A DNA stretch of 64,000 nt from positions 310,001 through 374,000 of the forward strand of contig NZ_JACAWV010000023.1 in NCBI RefSeq assembly GCF_013390595.1. The letters run 5' to 3'. Numbering within the stretch: position 1 is the stretch's first letter; each line of letters begins with the position of its first letter. The DNA comes from Rhizobium sp. RM. Its GTDB lineage: Bacteria > Pseudomonadota > Alphaproteobacteria > Rhizobiales > Rhizobiaceae. The notes beneath the pieces are model-generated. The model did not search any database. It saw nothing but the letters and a program-made list of their open reading frames with translations, and was not told the DNA's origin. Positions 16,520 through 26,078 of the stretch are shown one piece after another. A program made the position numbers and the translations under genes.

Positions 16520-18874
16520 ATGACGCAGCTACTTCCCCGCCCTCACCTCTGCGACCGCATCATTGGCGAGAGGTCGGGCATCATTTTCTTGCGCGCGCCG
16601 GCAGGTGCGGGAAAAAGCGTTTTGCTGGATTTGCTGGCAATGCGCTTGGGGAAAGCCGTGTGCCGGACGCAACAGCCGCGCATGGTTGACGCCACTGGTG
16701 GATGGTTGCTGTGGGATGTGCCAACCCATGTCCGTGCAGCGCGGCTTTCCGCCAATATCCTGGATGCGGAGCAACATGTTGTCATAGCCTGTCGCCCGGA
16801 TCAACGCATCAGCGGGCTTGCACGGCAGATCCTGCATCGGGGTTCGGCCAGCGTTACCGCTCAGGATCTGGCATTCACCCAGGCGGAACTAATGGCCCTT
16901 CCAGCCGATGAGGCGCAAACAGCGTTTGAAATCTACGCCGGCTGGCCGGCATTCCTACCCCTTTCATCGACGCCTGACGAACAATTATGCGCTGACTATC
17001 TGCGCGAGAATTACCTGCCACATCTGTCGCCATCTCAGACGGTCGCGCTTTCTCTCTGGCTTGATAGCCCCCAGACCGAGCCGGACAAGGAATGGGCCGA
17101 ACTGCTACCACCGTTCCTGACCCGCAACCCGAGGGATCACCGACCGCTGATGCGGCTTTTGACCATGGCGGTGCAGGAGCGCCTTGCCGCACTTGAAGCG
17201 GGAAGTGCAGTGATGGAGATTGGAGCCGCGCTCGAAAAGGAGGGGCACTCGCTTTCTGCAATGGCGATGTTGCTCGGGCACGGCTACGAAACGCAAGCCG
17301 CGCAGATTCTGGAACGTGCTCACGGGCGCGAACTGATCTACCGGAGCAGTGTCACCACCTTCCGCGACATCATCATGCAGTTTTCACAAGAGATGATCGC
17401 CGCCAACGAGACGGTACTGTTTGCCGTAACACGCGCTTTACTCAAACAGGGTGAGCTGCAGCGTGTGCGGCATTTGCTCGGCAAGAACCTGGGGTCCGAT
17501 TTTCTTGACCCGCTCAAGGTGTTGACGCGCGGTTCGCGTTTTTCATTTGCCGCACGAACCTTCCGCCTCAACCTGATGATTGCAGAAGACTTTACACCCA
17601 ACGACGCGATCATCCAGCGTCTCGGTGAGTTCATGGCCGACTATCCCATGGACGATCACGGCAAATGGGCGGCCTATTACAATGCGCTGCTTGAGTTTGA
17701 AATCCGTCGCCGCAATTTCCGGGAGGCTGAAGCGGCGGCCGCACGTGCGCTGATCTACCTAAACAAAATGGGTGGACAACCACTTCTGGAGTTCTTCATC
17801 CATCTTCATCAGATCGTTCTCCGGCTGATGAGCGGCGATGTCCTTCTGGCTCGAAGGGCAGCGCAGGATGCCCGGCAAAAGCTGGAGCAGGTCCCACATG
17901 ATGCTGTGCAGGAATTCAGAATGCTGCGTCTTGCGGAAGCCTGCCTTGCCTATGAGACAGGGCGACCGCGCGATCTCCTGGCCTTCGTGCAACAGGAGTT
18001 CGAGCACTTCGCAGCTGCGGAAATCTGGCCGAGCCTCATGCAGTTTGCGCTCCAGTACGCGTCACAGGTTCTGATCGACCACTTCCCCATGACGGTCCGT
18101 CCCGGCTTCCTCGACGGATTGTGGATCCATCTTTCCGAGGGGCTACAATTCCACGCCATGATGGAGATACGTACGGCAATCGCTTATCAGAATGCCAATC
18201 GCTGGTCAGAAGCCGCCGCCACCCTATCGGCAATTCGCATGCCGATGGGACGTAACTGGGTGGAAAGCGCCACAGACGATCTGGCGCGTCTGACGCGACG
18301 CGACGAGATCTCATACGTCATGGCCTGGTTACGTGATGCCGTACGACTATGGACGCCACGCCCCTATCTTTCGCGCCAGATAGAAGCCCTGTTGGCCAAT
18401 CCGAATGTGACCAACCGCGAAAGGGTCGCTTTGCAAATCTGGCAAGGTTACGCGGCGCACCAGCGGCGGGACAATGCCGCCGCCCGTGGTCACCTGTTGT
18501 CGGCTCTCGAAGCTTCGACCAGGCTTGGCTGCAATGGCGTGCTCTCAGAAGAGAGGCTGTTCCTGTCACCACTTTTGAACAACCGGCGTATCCGCAGTTT
18601 CATCGAAACATCCTCAGACGTCAGAACTGCACTTGCGATCTTCGCCTCAGCAGTCAACTCGCCGCAGGCGCGCGCCCTGCACGGTGGGCTTTCTCAGCGG
18701 GAAGCGCAAATGCTGCAATTGCTGGCGAGTGGCATGCCAAACAAGAAGATCGCCCAGACGCTTAATATTTCCGAGGTGACGGTCAAATTTCACCTCGGAA
18801 ACCTTTTTCGCAAACTTGGCTGCAGCAAACGCGCCGAAGCCATTCGCGGTGCCAAGGCGCTCGGCTGGCTCTAG
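16520..18874 (+). CDS. MalT-like LuxR-family ATP-dependent transcriptional activator
   Basis: A 784-aa regulator. The N-terminus has a P-loop APAGAGKS (residues 26-33), the middle is an alpha-helical, TPR-like region with many Ala/Leu helices (about 250-680), and the C-terminus is a LuxR helix-turn-helix (LSQREAQMLQLLASG, KKIAQTLNISEVTVKFHLGN). This is the layout of MalT/LAL regulators, slightly shorter than E. coli MalT at about 900 aa. An AGGA site precedes the ATG. It is divergent from the HyuA/DUF917 ABC operon and probably activates it when ATP and an inducer derived from the imported compound are bound. The target is inferred from position. Confidence 0.88.
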   Translation: MTQLLPRPHLCDRIIGERSGIIFLRAPAGAGKSVLLDLLAMRLGKAVCRTQQPRMVDATGGWLLWDVPTHVRAARLSANILDAEQHVVIACRPDQRISGLARQILHRGSASVTAQDLAFTQAELMALPADEAQTAFEIYAGWPAFLPLSSTPDEQLCADYLRENYLPHLSPSQTVALSLWLDSPQTEPDKEWAELLPPFLTRNPRDHRPLMRLLTMAVQERLAALEAGSAVMEIGAALEKEGHSLSAMAMLLGHGYETQAAQILERAHGRELIYRSSVTTFRDIIMQFSQEMIAANETVLFAVTRALLKQGELQRVRHLLGKNLGSDFLDPLKVLTRGSRFSFAARTFRLNLMIAEDFTPNDAIIQRLGEFMADYPMDDHGKWAAYYNALLEFEIRRRNFREAEAAAARALIYLNKMGGQPLLEFFIHLHQIVLRLMSGDVLLARRAAQDARQKLEQVPHDAVQEFRMLRLAEACLAYETGRPRDLLAFVQQEFEHFAAAEIWPSLMQFALQYASQVLIDHFPMTVRPGFLDGLWIHLSEGLQFHAMMEIRTAIAYQNANRWSEAAATLSAIRMPMGRNWVESATDDLARLTRRDEISYVMAWLRDAVRLWTPRPYLSRQIEALLANPNVTNRERVALQIWQGYAAHQRRDNAAARGHLLSALEASTRLGCNGVLSEERLFLSPLLNNRRIRSFIETSSDVRTALAIFASAVNSPQARALHGGLSQREAQMLQLLASGMPNKKIAQTLNISEVTVKFHLGNLFRKLGCSKRAEAIRGAKALGWL

Positions 18875-18885
18875 AGCCGAAGCGC

Positions 18886-19644
18886 TTATTCGTAGATCGC
18901 ACCGTCCACGATTACCATTGGCCGCCCCTGCGAACAGGGTTCGATGCGCGCGTCGATGCGATAGATATCGCGCAGCATCTCCGATGTTATGACGTCTTCG
19001 GTCGTACCGCTGACCACCATTTCACCTCTTGAGATGACCATGGTGTTTTCGCAATATCGAAGCGCGTGGTTGAGGTCGTGCAGCGCAATGAGGACGATCA
19101 TACCGGTCTTGCGGGCGAGTTCCTGCACGAAGCTAAGAACTTCAATCTGCCGATGAAGATCGAGTGCGGATGTCGGCTCGTCCATCAGCAGGACCTCAGG
19201 CTTGCGCGCCAAAGCCTGCGCCAGCGAAACGAGCTGGCGCTGACCACCGGAAAGTTCGCCAAGACCACGGAACGCCAGATTTTCGATTTTCAGCGCCTTG
19301 AGAATCGCGTCGATCTCAAACAACTCTTCATCGTTGACCCGCCAGCCACCACCCTGCTTCGCCGAAAGAAGAATGGATTCATAGACCGTCAGGACAGCAT
19401 TCGCGCCGGTATCCTGGGGCATATAGCAAATGCCGCGGCTGCCTCTGGCCGTATCTGACAGTTCAACAAGACCCGGACCGGAAATAAGGCTCGCAATCCG
19501 TTTGAAAAGCGTCGACTTGCCCGCCGCATTCGGACCGATCACAGCCGTAACGCTTCCGCTCTGCAATGTATCGATACCAACTTTCGAAAGAACGACGACA
19601 CGACCGTAAGCGGCGCCGACGTCCTTGAGTGCCAAGGCTACCAT
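18886..19644 (-). CDS. Fe-siderophore/cobalamin-type ABC transporter ATP-binding protein
   Basis: A 252-aa FecE/BtuD-type ATPase with Walker A GPNAAGKST near residue 38, signature LSGGQRQLV and Walker B VLLMDEP. It is the last gene of the set binding protein, binding protein, permease, ATPase and overlaps the permease gene by seven bases. Its C-terminal segment (IDARIEPCSQGRPMVIVDG) is typical of metal-chelate ATPases. It ends 11 bases from the convergent MalT-like gene. Confidence 0.92.
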   Translation of the reverse strand: MVALALKDVGAAYGRVVVLSKVGIDTLQSGSVTAVIGPNAAGKSTLFKRIASLISGPGLVELSDTARGSRGICYMPQDTGANAVLTVYESILLSAKQGGGWRVNDEELFEIDAILKALKIENLAFRGLGELSGGQRQLVSLAQALARKPEVLLMDEPTSALDLHRQIEVLSFVQELARKTGMIVLIALHDLNHALRYCENTMVISRGEMVVSGTTEDVITSEMLRDIYRIDARIEPCSQGRPMVIVDGAIYE

Positions 19645-20705
19645 GCGCGCCTCCTGTTGGAGAAGATGAGAATGAAGAAGAACGGAACACCGACAAGCGC
19701 CGTAATCACACCGATCGGCAAAATGGCGCCGGGGATCAGCATCTTGCTCACGACAGACGTGACAGACAGCAAGAGCGCACCGCAGATCACCGAACCTGGC
19801 AGGAAGAAGCGCTGGTCTTCACCAACCACCATGCGGGCAATGTGCGGACCGACGAGGCCAACGAAACCGATCGTACCGACGAACGAAACGGGAATTGCGG
19901 CGAGCAGGCTGACCGTCAGCATGGTTTGCAGACGCAGACGCCGAACATTCACGCCCATGCTGGCGGCCTTGTCATCACCAAGACGAAGCGCAGTCAGCGC
20001 CCAGGCGTTTTTCATGAACATCGGCACCGTGACGAGCAGGATGGCGCCGGTCACAAACACTTTGCTCCACGTGGCCTTTGTCAGGCTCCCCATGGTCCAG
20101 AACACAACGGCTGCCAGCGCCTGTTCGGAGGCCAGATATTCGAGCAAAGAGAGTGCGGCATTGAAGGTAAAGACCAATGCGATACCGAGGAGAACGATGG
20201 TCTCAACGGTGACGCCGCGCATTGTCGAGGCAAAATGAATGAACATTGCTGCCAGCATCGCCATCAGGAACGCATTGATTGGGACCATATACTCAACGGC
20301 ACCGGGAAAAATCGCGATCCCGCCCACCAGTGCCAGGGCTGCACCGAAACTCGCAGCAGCCGAAATGCCGAGCGTAAAAGGGCTTGCAAGCGGGTTTGAA
20401 AGGATGGTCTGCATCTGCGCACCGGCGACCGAGAGCGATGCGCCGACAGTCACCGCCATCAGGGCAATCGGCATACGGATGTCCCAGATCACGACGCGAA
20501 GCTGGTTGGTGACAGCTGCCGGATCGAAGATCGCGCCAACAACTTCAGAAAGTGTGTAACGCGCCGGTCCAAGCGCCATATCGGTTGCCAAACTGAGGCA
20601 GAGTGCGACCACAAGACCGATGAGGATCAGTATTCTGCGTGCGGCAAGAGCGCGATACTGATCGCGCCCTGTCGTCTTCACGTCGGTTTCACCAATGGAA
20701 GCCAT
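19638..20705 (-). CDS. FecCD-family ABC transporter permease
   Basis: A 355-aa permease with about ten membrane segments, in the family that carries Fe-siderophores, heme and cobalamin. Family features are RYTLSEVVGAIFDP, SGAQMQTILSNPLASPFTLGI-type sequence (here AGAQMQTILSNPLA) and FVGLVGPHIARMVVG. Its ATG follows the TAA of the binding-protein gene with no spacer. The substrate is unknown; a metal chelate is likely. Confidence 0.92.
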   Translation of the reverse strand: MASIGETDVKTTGRDQYRALAARRILILIGLVVALCLSLATDMALGPARYTLSEVVGAIFDPAAVTNQLRVVIWDIRMPIALMAVTVGASLSVAGAQMQTILSNPLASPFTLGISAAASFGAALALVGGIAIFPGAVEYMVPINAFLMAMLAAMFIHFASTMRGVTVETIVLLGIALVFTFNAALSLLEYLASEQALAAVVFWTMGSLTKATWSKVFVTGAILLVTVPMFMKNAWALTALRLGDDKAASMGVNVRRLRLQTMLTVSLLAAIPVSFVGTIGFVGLVGPHIARMVVGEDQRFFLPGSVICGALLLSVTSVVSKMLIPGAILPIGVITALVGVPFFFILIFSNRRRAW

Positions 20706-21842
20706 TTAGTTCGCACCTTTTTCGAGTGAAACGAAATATCCCGGCTTGTAGGTCACGGGTAGAAACGTCTTGTGGAATTCCTCGAAATTCTTCTCCGGGT
20801 CAAGGTCAGCAAACAGCTCGGGGTGGAACCACTTCGCAAATTGCTGGATCGGGAAAAACTCGTATGGCGCCCCATAGAACTGGTGCCATGCAGCGTGAAC
20901 ATTGCCTTCCCTGACCGCCTTTAGCGTCGGGAACGGTGTGCGTGTCATCAGATTTTTAAGACGTTCACGAGCAAGGGTCATATCGGCACCGCGTCCAACC
21001 GGGACGAACTGGTTGATATCGGATTCCGCCGCCCAGTTGGAGCCTGTAACAATAACATGGTCCGGATCGGCCACGACGAGTTGCTCCGGATTGAGATCAC
21101 CAAAGGTCGTCTTGATAACGTCGGCGCCAATATTGTGGCCGCCTGCCTGATCCACCATCGCCCCGAAATTGACAGGCCCAAAGGTTCGGCAGCAGTTGTT
21201 TTCGCCGGAAATACCTGGCGAACGCTCGATAAACACGTTTGGACGCTTGAGGTCCTTCACCGCGGCAAGCCTGTCAGTCACCAGTGCGATCTGGGCGCGG
21301 CGATAGGCAATGAAATCTTCCGCACGCTGCTCCGCCCCGAAGATCTGGCCGAGAATACGGATCGAGTTTTCACTGTTCTTGTCGGGATTGATACGGAAAT
21401 CGAGATAGACGACCTTGATGCCTGCAGCACCAGCCTTGTCCTCGAAGCCACTTTCCTTGGCGCTTTTTTCCGCTTCCAGATTGAGCGTGATGATGTCGGG
21501 AGAAAGCGCGATAGCCGTCTCGAGGCTGAAATCGCCCTGCGGCACATAACCGAAACGCGGCAGCTTTTCGATCTGCGGGAAGCGCTCCACATACGCCTTG
21601 TAACTGTCCGGGTCCTTGGTCAGCAGGTCATCGCGCCAGCCGACGATCGTGTCGAATGTCTTTTCGCCGCGCAGTGCTGCGATCACGTGAATTTGCCGCG
21701 CCTCGCCGACAATGACCCGCTTGGCGGGCAGATCAAGTTCAACCGTGCGGCCTGCCGCATCGGTGATCTGCGCTGAAAGAGCCGGTGTCGCAATCATCGC
21801 CAGAAATGCGAAAGCGATATGTTTGACCAGGTTGAACCGCAT
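20706..21842 (-). CDS. Metal-chelate ABC transporter solute-binding protein with a Cys-Cys motif (copy A)
   Basis: A 378-aa class III (BtuF/FhuD fold) binding protein with a Sec signal peptide ending near ATPALSAQ. The start at 21842 follows AAAGGACC; an earlier TTG is less likely. It is paralogous to the product of 21943-23076. Both have GENNCCRTFG/SDDCCMSFG, then GTFG- or TFGDLNPEQ, and the ending AWHQFYGAPYEFFPIQQFAKWFHPELF-type block (shared core WHQFY, KW-HPELFADLDPE). The vicinal cysteines are not usual in this family and may bind metal or form a disulfide. Ligand unknown. Confidence 0.88.
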   Translation of the reverse strand: MRFNLVKHIAFAFLAMIATPALSAQITDAAGRTVELDLPAKRVIVGEARQIHVIAALRGEKTFDTIVGWRDDLLTKDPDSYKAYVERFPQIEKLPRFGYVPQGDFSLETAIALSPDIITLNLEAEKSAKESGFEDKAGAAGIKVVYLDFRINPDKNSENSIRILGQIFGAEQRAEDFIAYRRAQIALVTDRLAAVKDLKRPNVFIERSPGISGENNCCRTFGPVNFGAMVDQAGGHNIGADVIKTTFGDLNPEQLVVADPDHVIVTGSNWAAESDINQFVPVGRGADMTLARERLKNLMTRTPFPTLKAVREGNVHAAWHQFYGAPYEFFPIQQFAKWFHPELFADLDPEKNFEEFHKTFLPVTYKPGYFVSLEKGAN

Positions 21843-21874
21843 GGGCGGGGTCCTTTCGTTCTTCAAACAAAGAT

Positions 21875-21901
21875 GGCGAAGCCGTGTTTTACGGCTTCGC
21901 C
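21875..21901. other. Perfect hairpin between the two binding-protein genes
   Basis: GGCGAAGCCGT and ACGGCTTCGCC form an 11-bp perfect stem with a five-base loop, after the stop of copy B and before copy A. Only a weak U-rich stretch follows on the minus strand. It may be a partial terminator or 3'-end stabiliser that makes the first binding protein more abundant than downstream genes. Confidence 0.6.
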
Positions 21902-21942
21902 TGTTCCGCCAGCGCCCCCCATGCGCCGCCAGTCCTGTGCTG

Positions 21943-23076
21943 TTACTTTTCGTCCTTCAGAGAGACGAAGTAACCAGGCTTGTAGTCGAGTGGCAGGAAG
22001 CGCGCGTGCAGTTCCTTGAACGTTGCTTCCGGATCGAGATCCGCGAAGAGCTCCGGATGCAGCCACTTCGCCATCTCCTGAATGGCGACAAACTGATACG
22101 GATTGTTGTAGAACTGGTGCCAGATCGCGTGGACATTGCCGTCCTGAACCGCCTTGACTCCCGTGAAGGCAGGGCGCTTCGTAAGGCCTTCGAGCTTGCG
22201 GCGCGCTTCCTTCAGATCAGCACCATAACCGACGCCAACCCACTTTCCGCCAGGAACATAGGCGTCCCACTTGCCACCGGTGACGATGATCTGGTCCGGG
22301 TTGGAGGCGATAACCTGCTCCGGGTTGACCGTGCCGAACGTGCCGGGAATGATGTCCTTGGCCATGTTGATGCCACCGGCGATCTCGACCATCTTGCCAA
22401 AGTTCTCGTTACCGAACGACATGCAGCAATCGTCCGAATAACCGCCTGCACGTTCGACGAAGACCACCGGCTTCTTCGGATTTTCCTTGTCAAGAACGTC
22501 CGTGACACGCTTGATGCTGTCAGAACGGAACTTGATGAAGTCTTCAGCCAGCGCCTCCTTGCCCATCAGCTTGCCCATGACGCGCATGCTCGGCTCGGTG
22601 TTTTCCATCGGCTTCTCACGGAAGTCGACATAGACCAGCGGAATACCTACCTTGCCGAGCTTTTCGATATAACCGGCTTCTTCCGTTGCGGTCTTCGCAT
22701 CGATGTTCATTAGGATGACGTCGGGCTTCAGCGCAACGGCCTGTTCGATGTCGAACGTGCCGTCCTTCATGCCGCCAAACGTCGGCAGCTTGGCAATATC
22801 GGGGTATTTCGCCAGATAGGCGTCATAGGTTTCAGGATCGGCCTTCGGCAGATCGTCACGCCAGCCGACCACGTGCTTGAAAGGATTTTCCTTGTCGAGT
22901 GCGGCCAGGAAGTAAATCTGACGCCCCTCCCCGAGGATAACGTTGGAAACGGGGACATTGACCTCCACGTCGCGACCCGTCACATCCTTGACGGTGATCT
23001 TTTCGGCAAATGCCGGCCAGACGGCGGAAACAAGAAGGCCAAAAGTAAGCGCAGCAAATTTACCTGGGACGCGCAT
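21943..23076 (-). CDS. Metal-chelate ABC transporter solute-binding protein with a Cys-Cys motif (copy B)
   Basis: A 377-aa periplasmic binding protein with signal peptide MRVPGKFAALTFGLLVSAVW and cleavage near AFAEK. It is the first gene of the importer unit. The mature start TVKDVTGRDVEVNVPVSNVI is typical of BtuF/FepB-type proteins. Like copy A it has a vicinal Cys pair (SDDCCMSFGNENFG) and the C-terminal core WHQFYNNPYQFVAIQEMAKW. Having two binding proteins for one permease suggests two related ligands, or a bound and a modified form. Confidence 0.88.
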   Translation of the reverse strand: MRVPGKFAALTFGLLVSAVWPAFAEKITVKDVTGRDVEVNVPVSNVILGEGRQIYFLAALDKENPFKHVVGWRDDLPKADPETYDAYLAKYPDIAKLPTFGGMKDGTFDIEQAVALKPDVILMNIDAKTATEEAGYIEKLGKVGIPLVYVDFREKPMENTEPSMRVMGKLMGKEALAEDFIKFRSDSIKRVTDVLDKENPKKPVVFVERAGGYSDDCCMSFGNENFGKMVEIAGGINMAKDIIPGTFGTVNPEQVIASNPDQIIVTGGKWDAYVPGGKWVGVGYGADLKEARRKLEGLTKRPAFTGVKAVQDGNVHAIWHQFYNNPYQFVAIQEMAKWLHPELFADLDPEATFKELHARFLPLDYKPGYFVSLKDEK

Positions 23077-23186
23077 CGGATTATCTCTCCAGTGATGACT
23101 GTGCGGGCCTCTATTCTTTTATGACTGCCATAGTCAACATTTATGTTTTAGAGCGGTTCTCAACTACCGACACGAAAGCCAGAAAA

Positions 23187-24002
23187 ATGCACGAACTTGC
23201 CGAGCACGGACGCAACGACAGTCTTCGAGACGAGATAAAGGCCTATTGGTCGGGACGGGCTGCGACCTTTGACCTGTCCCCCGGCCACGAAATATTTTCC
23301 GACATCGAACGGGAGGCCTGGCACGCCCTGGTTCTGAAGCATCTTGGGCCGGGAGACGGCCGTGCAGCGCTTGATCTGGCGAGCGGCACGGGCGTCATTT
23401 CGCATCTGATGGACGATCTCGGCTATCGCGTTACAGGCATGGACTGGTCTGAGGACATGCTGCAACTCGCACGGGCCAAGGCGAAGTCACGTGGCCGAAA
23501 TATCCGTTTCTTCGTCGGCGACGCAGAGAGAACCATGGAACCGGATGAAAGTGCTGACGTCATCATCACGCGGCATCTGGTCTGGACGCTTGTCGATCCG
23601 AAGGCCAGTTTTGAGGAGTGGTTCCGTGTTCTCAAACCCGGTGGACGCCTGCTCATCATCGACGGCGATTTCGTCAACACAGGTTTGCGAGAGCGCCTCG
23701 TCAAGAAGCTCGCGGCAATCCTTGAACGGACAGGCTTCATCAAAGCCGATCAGCCACACAGGCCGGCAGACAGCTCCAATACCTTCAACAGCATTCTTTC
23801 TCGTGTCTACTTTGCGAAGGGCGCTCGGGCCCCTGACGTCGCCGCCCTGCTTCGCAGCACCGGTTTCATGCCTGTCACCATCGACCAGGACCTGCGTGCG
23901 ATCCACCGCGCACAGGCCAAGAACTTCACCTTCTTCAAAGGCGTTCTACGGGGCCTGCAACATCGCTACGCGGTTGTGGCCGTGAAACCCGATTCAGCCT
24001 GA
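23187..24002 (+). CDS. Class I SAM-dependent methyltransferase (copy A)
   Basis: A 271-aa methyltransferase with SAM motif I LDLASGTGVISHL near residue 68, acidic residue in VTGMDWSEDM, and FFVGDAERTMEPDESADVI. It belongs to the UbiE-like small-molecule group, but the block RHLVWTLVDP followed by LLIIDGDF is shared with copy B at 24059-24841, so the two are paralogues. An ATG at 23187 is chosen because similarity to copy B starts soon after it; the frame is open from 23121 but no ribosome site is seen there. It is divergent from the binding-protein operon (copy B gene at 23076), probably sharing its promoter region, and so may act on the imported ligand. Confidence 0.8.
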   Translation: MHELAEHGRNDSLRDEIKAYWSGRAATFDLSPGHEIFSDIEREAWHALVLKHLGPGDGRAALDLASGTGVISHLMDDLGYRVTGMDWSEDMLQLARAKAKSRGRNIRFFVGDAERTMEPDESADVIITRHLVWTLVDPKASFEEWFRVLKPGGRLLIIDGDFVNTGLRERLVKKLAAILERTGFIKADQPHRPADSSNTFNSILSRVYFAKGARAPDVAALLRSTGFMPVTIDQDLRAIHRAQAKNFTFFKGVLRGLQHRYAVVAVKPDSA

Positions 24003-24005
24003 AAG

Positions 24006-24034
24006 CCTGATGGTTTCGTCCGCGAGCCATCAGG
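24006..24034. terminator. Hairpin between convergent methyltransferase genes
   Basis: CCTGATGG and CCATCAGG form an 8-bp stem just after the TGA of the plus-strand methyltransferase. A second stem, GTGCCGCA/TGCGGCAC (24046-24074), overlaps the 3' end of the minus-strand gene. Their place between convergent genes suggests bidirectional termination, although neither has a long U-run. Confidence 0.45.
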
Positions 24035-24058
24035 AGTTCGTAGCCGTGCCGCAGCACT

Positions 24059-24841
24059 TCACGCCTTGCGGCACGATAGAATGAAGCGGCGATAGACATA
24101 GGTTCGCAATCTGTTGCGCAGATCTGCCGTCTTTCGTTGGGCCGCGGCGATCGGAGCATGCGACGCCGTCTGGACGTCGACGAAACCCGCACCCTCAATG
24201 AAGGGTTGCAGCTTTTCAACACTCAGACCGTCTCCGAACGGCAGTCGCGCCATGATATTCTGGTGGCGATCACTCAGCGCGCCGTCATAATGGTGATCCT
24301 TACCAAGCACCCGATCAATCATGCCAACAGCCAATAGTGCGAGACGCCCAAACGGCGCGGGCTTTGCCCAATCACCGTCAAAAATCAGAAGTTTACCGCC
24401 CGATCTCAAAACGCGATGCCAGTCAGAGAATGCACGTTCCGCATCCGTCAGCGTCCAGACTAGATGCCGGCAGACAACTGCATCATAGTCGCCGTCCGGC
24501 TCCATCGTATTCTCCGCATCGGCGAGAATGAAGCGCGCTTTGGGATTACCGGCATGTTTGCGCTTTGCAACTGCGAGCATATGCTCCGAGAAGTCGAGCG
24601 CCGTGACCTCATGTCCAAGTGACAGCAAGACATTCGTCACTTCCCCGGTTCCGCAGGCAAGTTCAAGCACCCGCAGCGGTTTCGTGCCGAGATGCTGCCT
24701 GGCAGCCTGTGCCCACGCATCCAGTTCGGGTCCCGGGGGTATGCGATGTCCAAAAGCCAGATCAAAGGTCTTTGAACGCTCTGACCAGTAGTCACGGATG
24801 TCTTCCTTCAGACCGTGGTTGATGCCGAATGCCTCGCTCAA
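24059..24841 (-). CDS. Class I SAM-dependent methyltransferase (copy B)
   Basis: A 260-aa methyltransferase with motif I LELACGTGEVTNVL near residue 59, VTALDFSEHM, and ILADAENTMEPDGDYDAVV. The segment RHLVWTLTDAERAF and LLIFDGDW matches copy A closely. The start is a TTG at 24841 that overlaps the TGA of the pseudoazurin gene, preceded by GAGGTGGG; no ATG is available near the conserved N-terminus. It is the last gene of the cobalamin-riboswitch operon, so its expression should fall when cobalamin is plentiful. The methyl acceptor is unknown; an imported corrinoid, its precursor or a metallophore are candidates. Confidence 0.82.
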   Translation of the reverse strand: MSEAFGINHGLKEDIRDYWSERSKTFDLAFGHRIPPGPELDAWAQAARQHLGTKPLRVLELACGTGEVTNVLLSLGHEVTALDFSEHMLAVAKRKHAGNPKARFILADAENTMEPDGDYDAVVCRHLVWTLTDAERAFSDWHRVLRSGGKLLIFDGDWAKPAPFGRLALLAVGMIDRVLGKDHHYDGALSDRHQNIMARLPFGDGLSVEKLQPFIEGAGFVDVQTASHAPIAAAQRKTADLRNRLRTYVYRRFILSCRKA

Positions 24842-25277
24842 TTTCCCACCTCACCCGCACGCTGGAAGAGTGCATCCATCCGAGGCTTGGCCCGCCCCGG
24901 CACATCGATCGTCTTGTAGCTTTCCGGCAAGGATGCCTCGCCGACCTTGATGAGCATGACCATTCCCATCCCGTAATGCGGTGAGCATTTGATCCCGTAG
25001 AAACCGTGGGTCTCGAACGTCGTTACGAATTCGTCGTTGATCTTGCTCTTGAAACCTTCAACGCCATCCGGAACCATTCCGTCAATCGTCGCCGCATTGT
25101 GGCTTTTATGCGTGGGAACAAAGCGTACAACGTCGCCGGGTGAAATTTCCAGGAAATCGGGCTCGAAGACCATGGAGCCGTTTTCGCCGCGATTGAGCAT
25201 CTTGACCTCAAAGGTTTCCGCCATCGCCTGCATCGAGAGACCGACTGTAAAGCAAAGCCCGAGCGTGATTGCCCTGA

Positions 25278-25281
<4 letters not shown>
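24838..25281 (-). CDS. Pseudoazurin (type 1 blue copper protein)
   Basis: A 147-aa periplasmic cupredoxin. A signal peptide ends near QAMAET. The four type 1 copper ligands are present with pseudoazurin spacing: His61 (in THKSHNA), Cys99, His102 and Met107 (in KCSPHYGMGM). Pseudoazurins pass electrons to nitrite or nitrous oxide reductases, but no denitrification genes are near. Instead its ATG overlaps the ABC ATPase gene by four bases and its stop overlaps the methyltransferase start, inside a riboswitch-controlled metal-chelate operon. The start at 25281 fits the signal peptide and has AAAAGGG upstream. A role in reducing an imported metal complex is inferred. Confidence 0.9.

Positions 25282-26074
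<793 letters not shown>

Positions 26075-26078
<4 letters not shown>

Noticed and set aside
23121-23186. Upstream extension of methyltransferase copy A from an ATG at 23121
   Set aside because: No ribosome site is seen and the extra 22 residues have no counterpart in the paralogue; the ATG at 23187 fits better.
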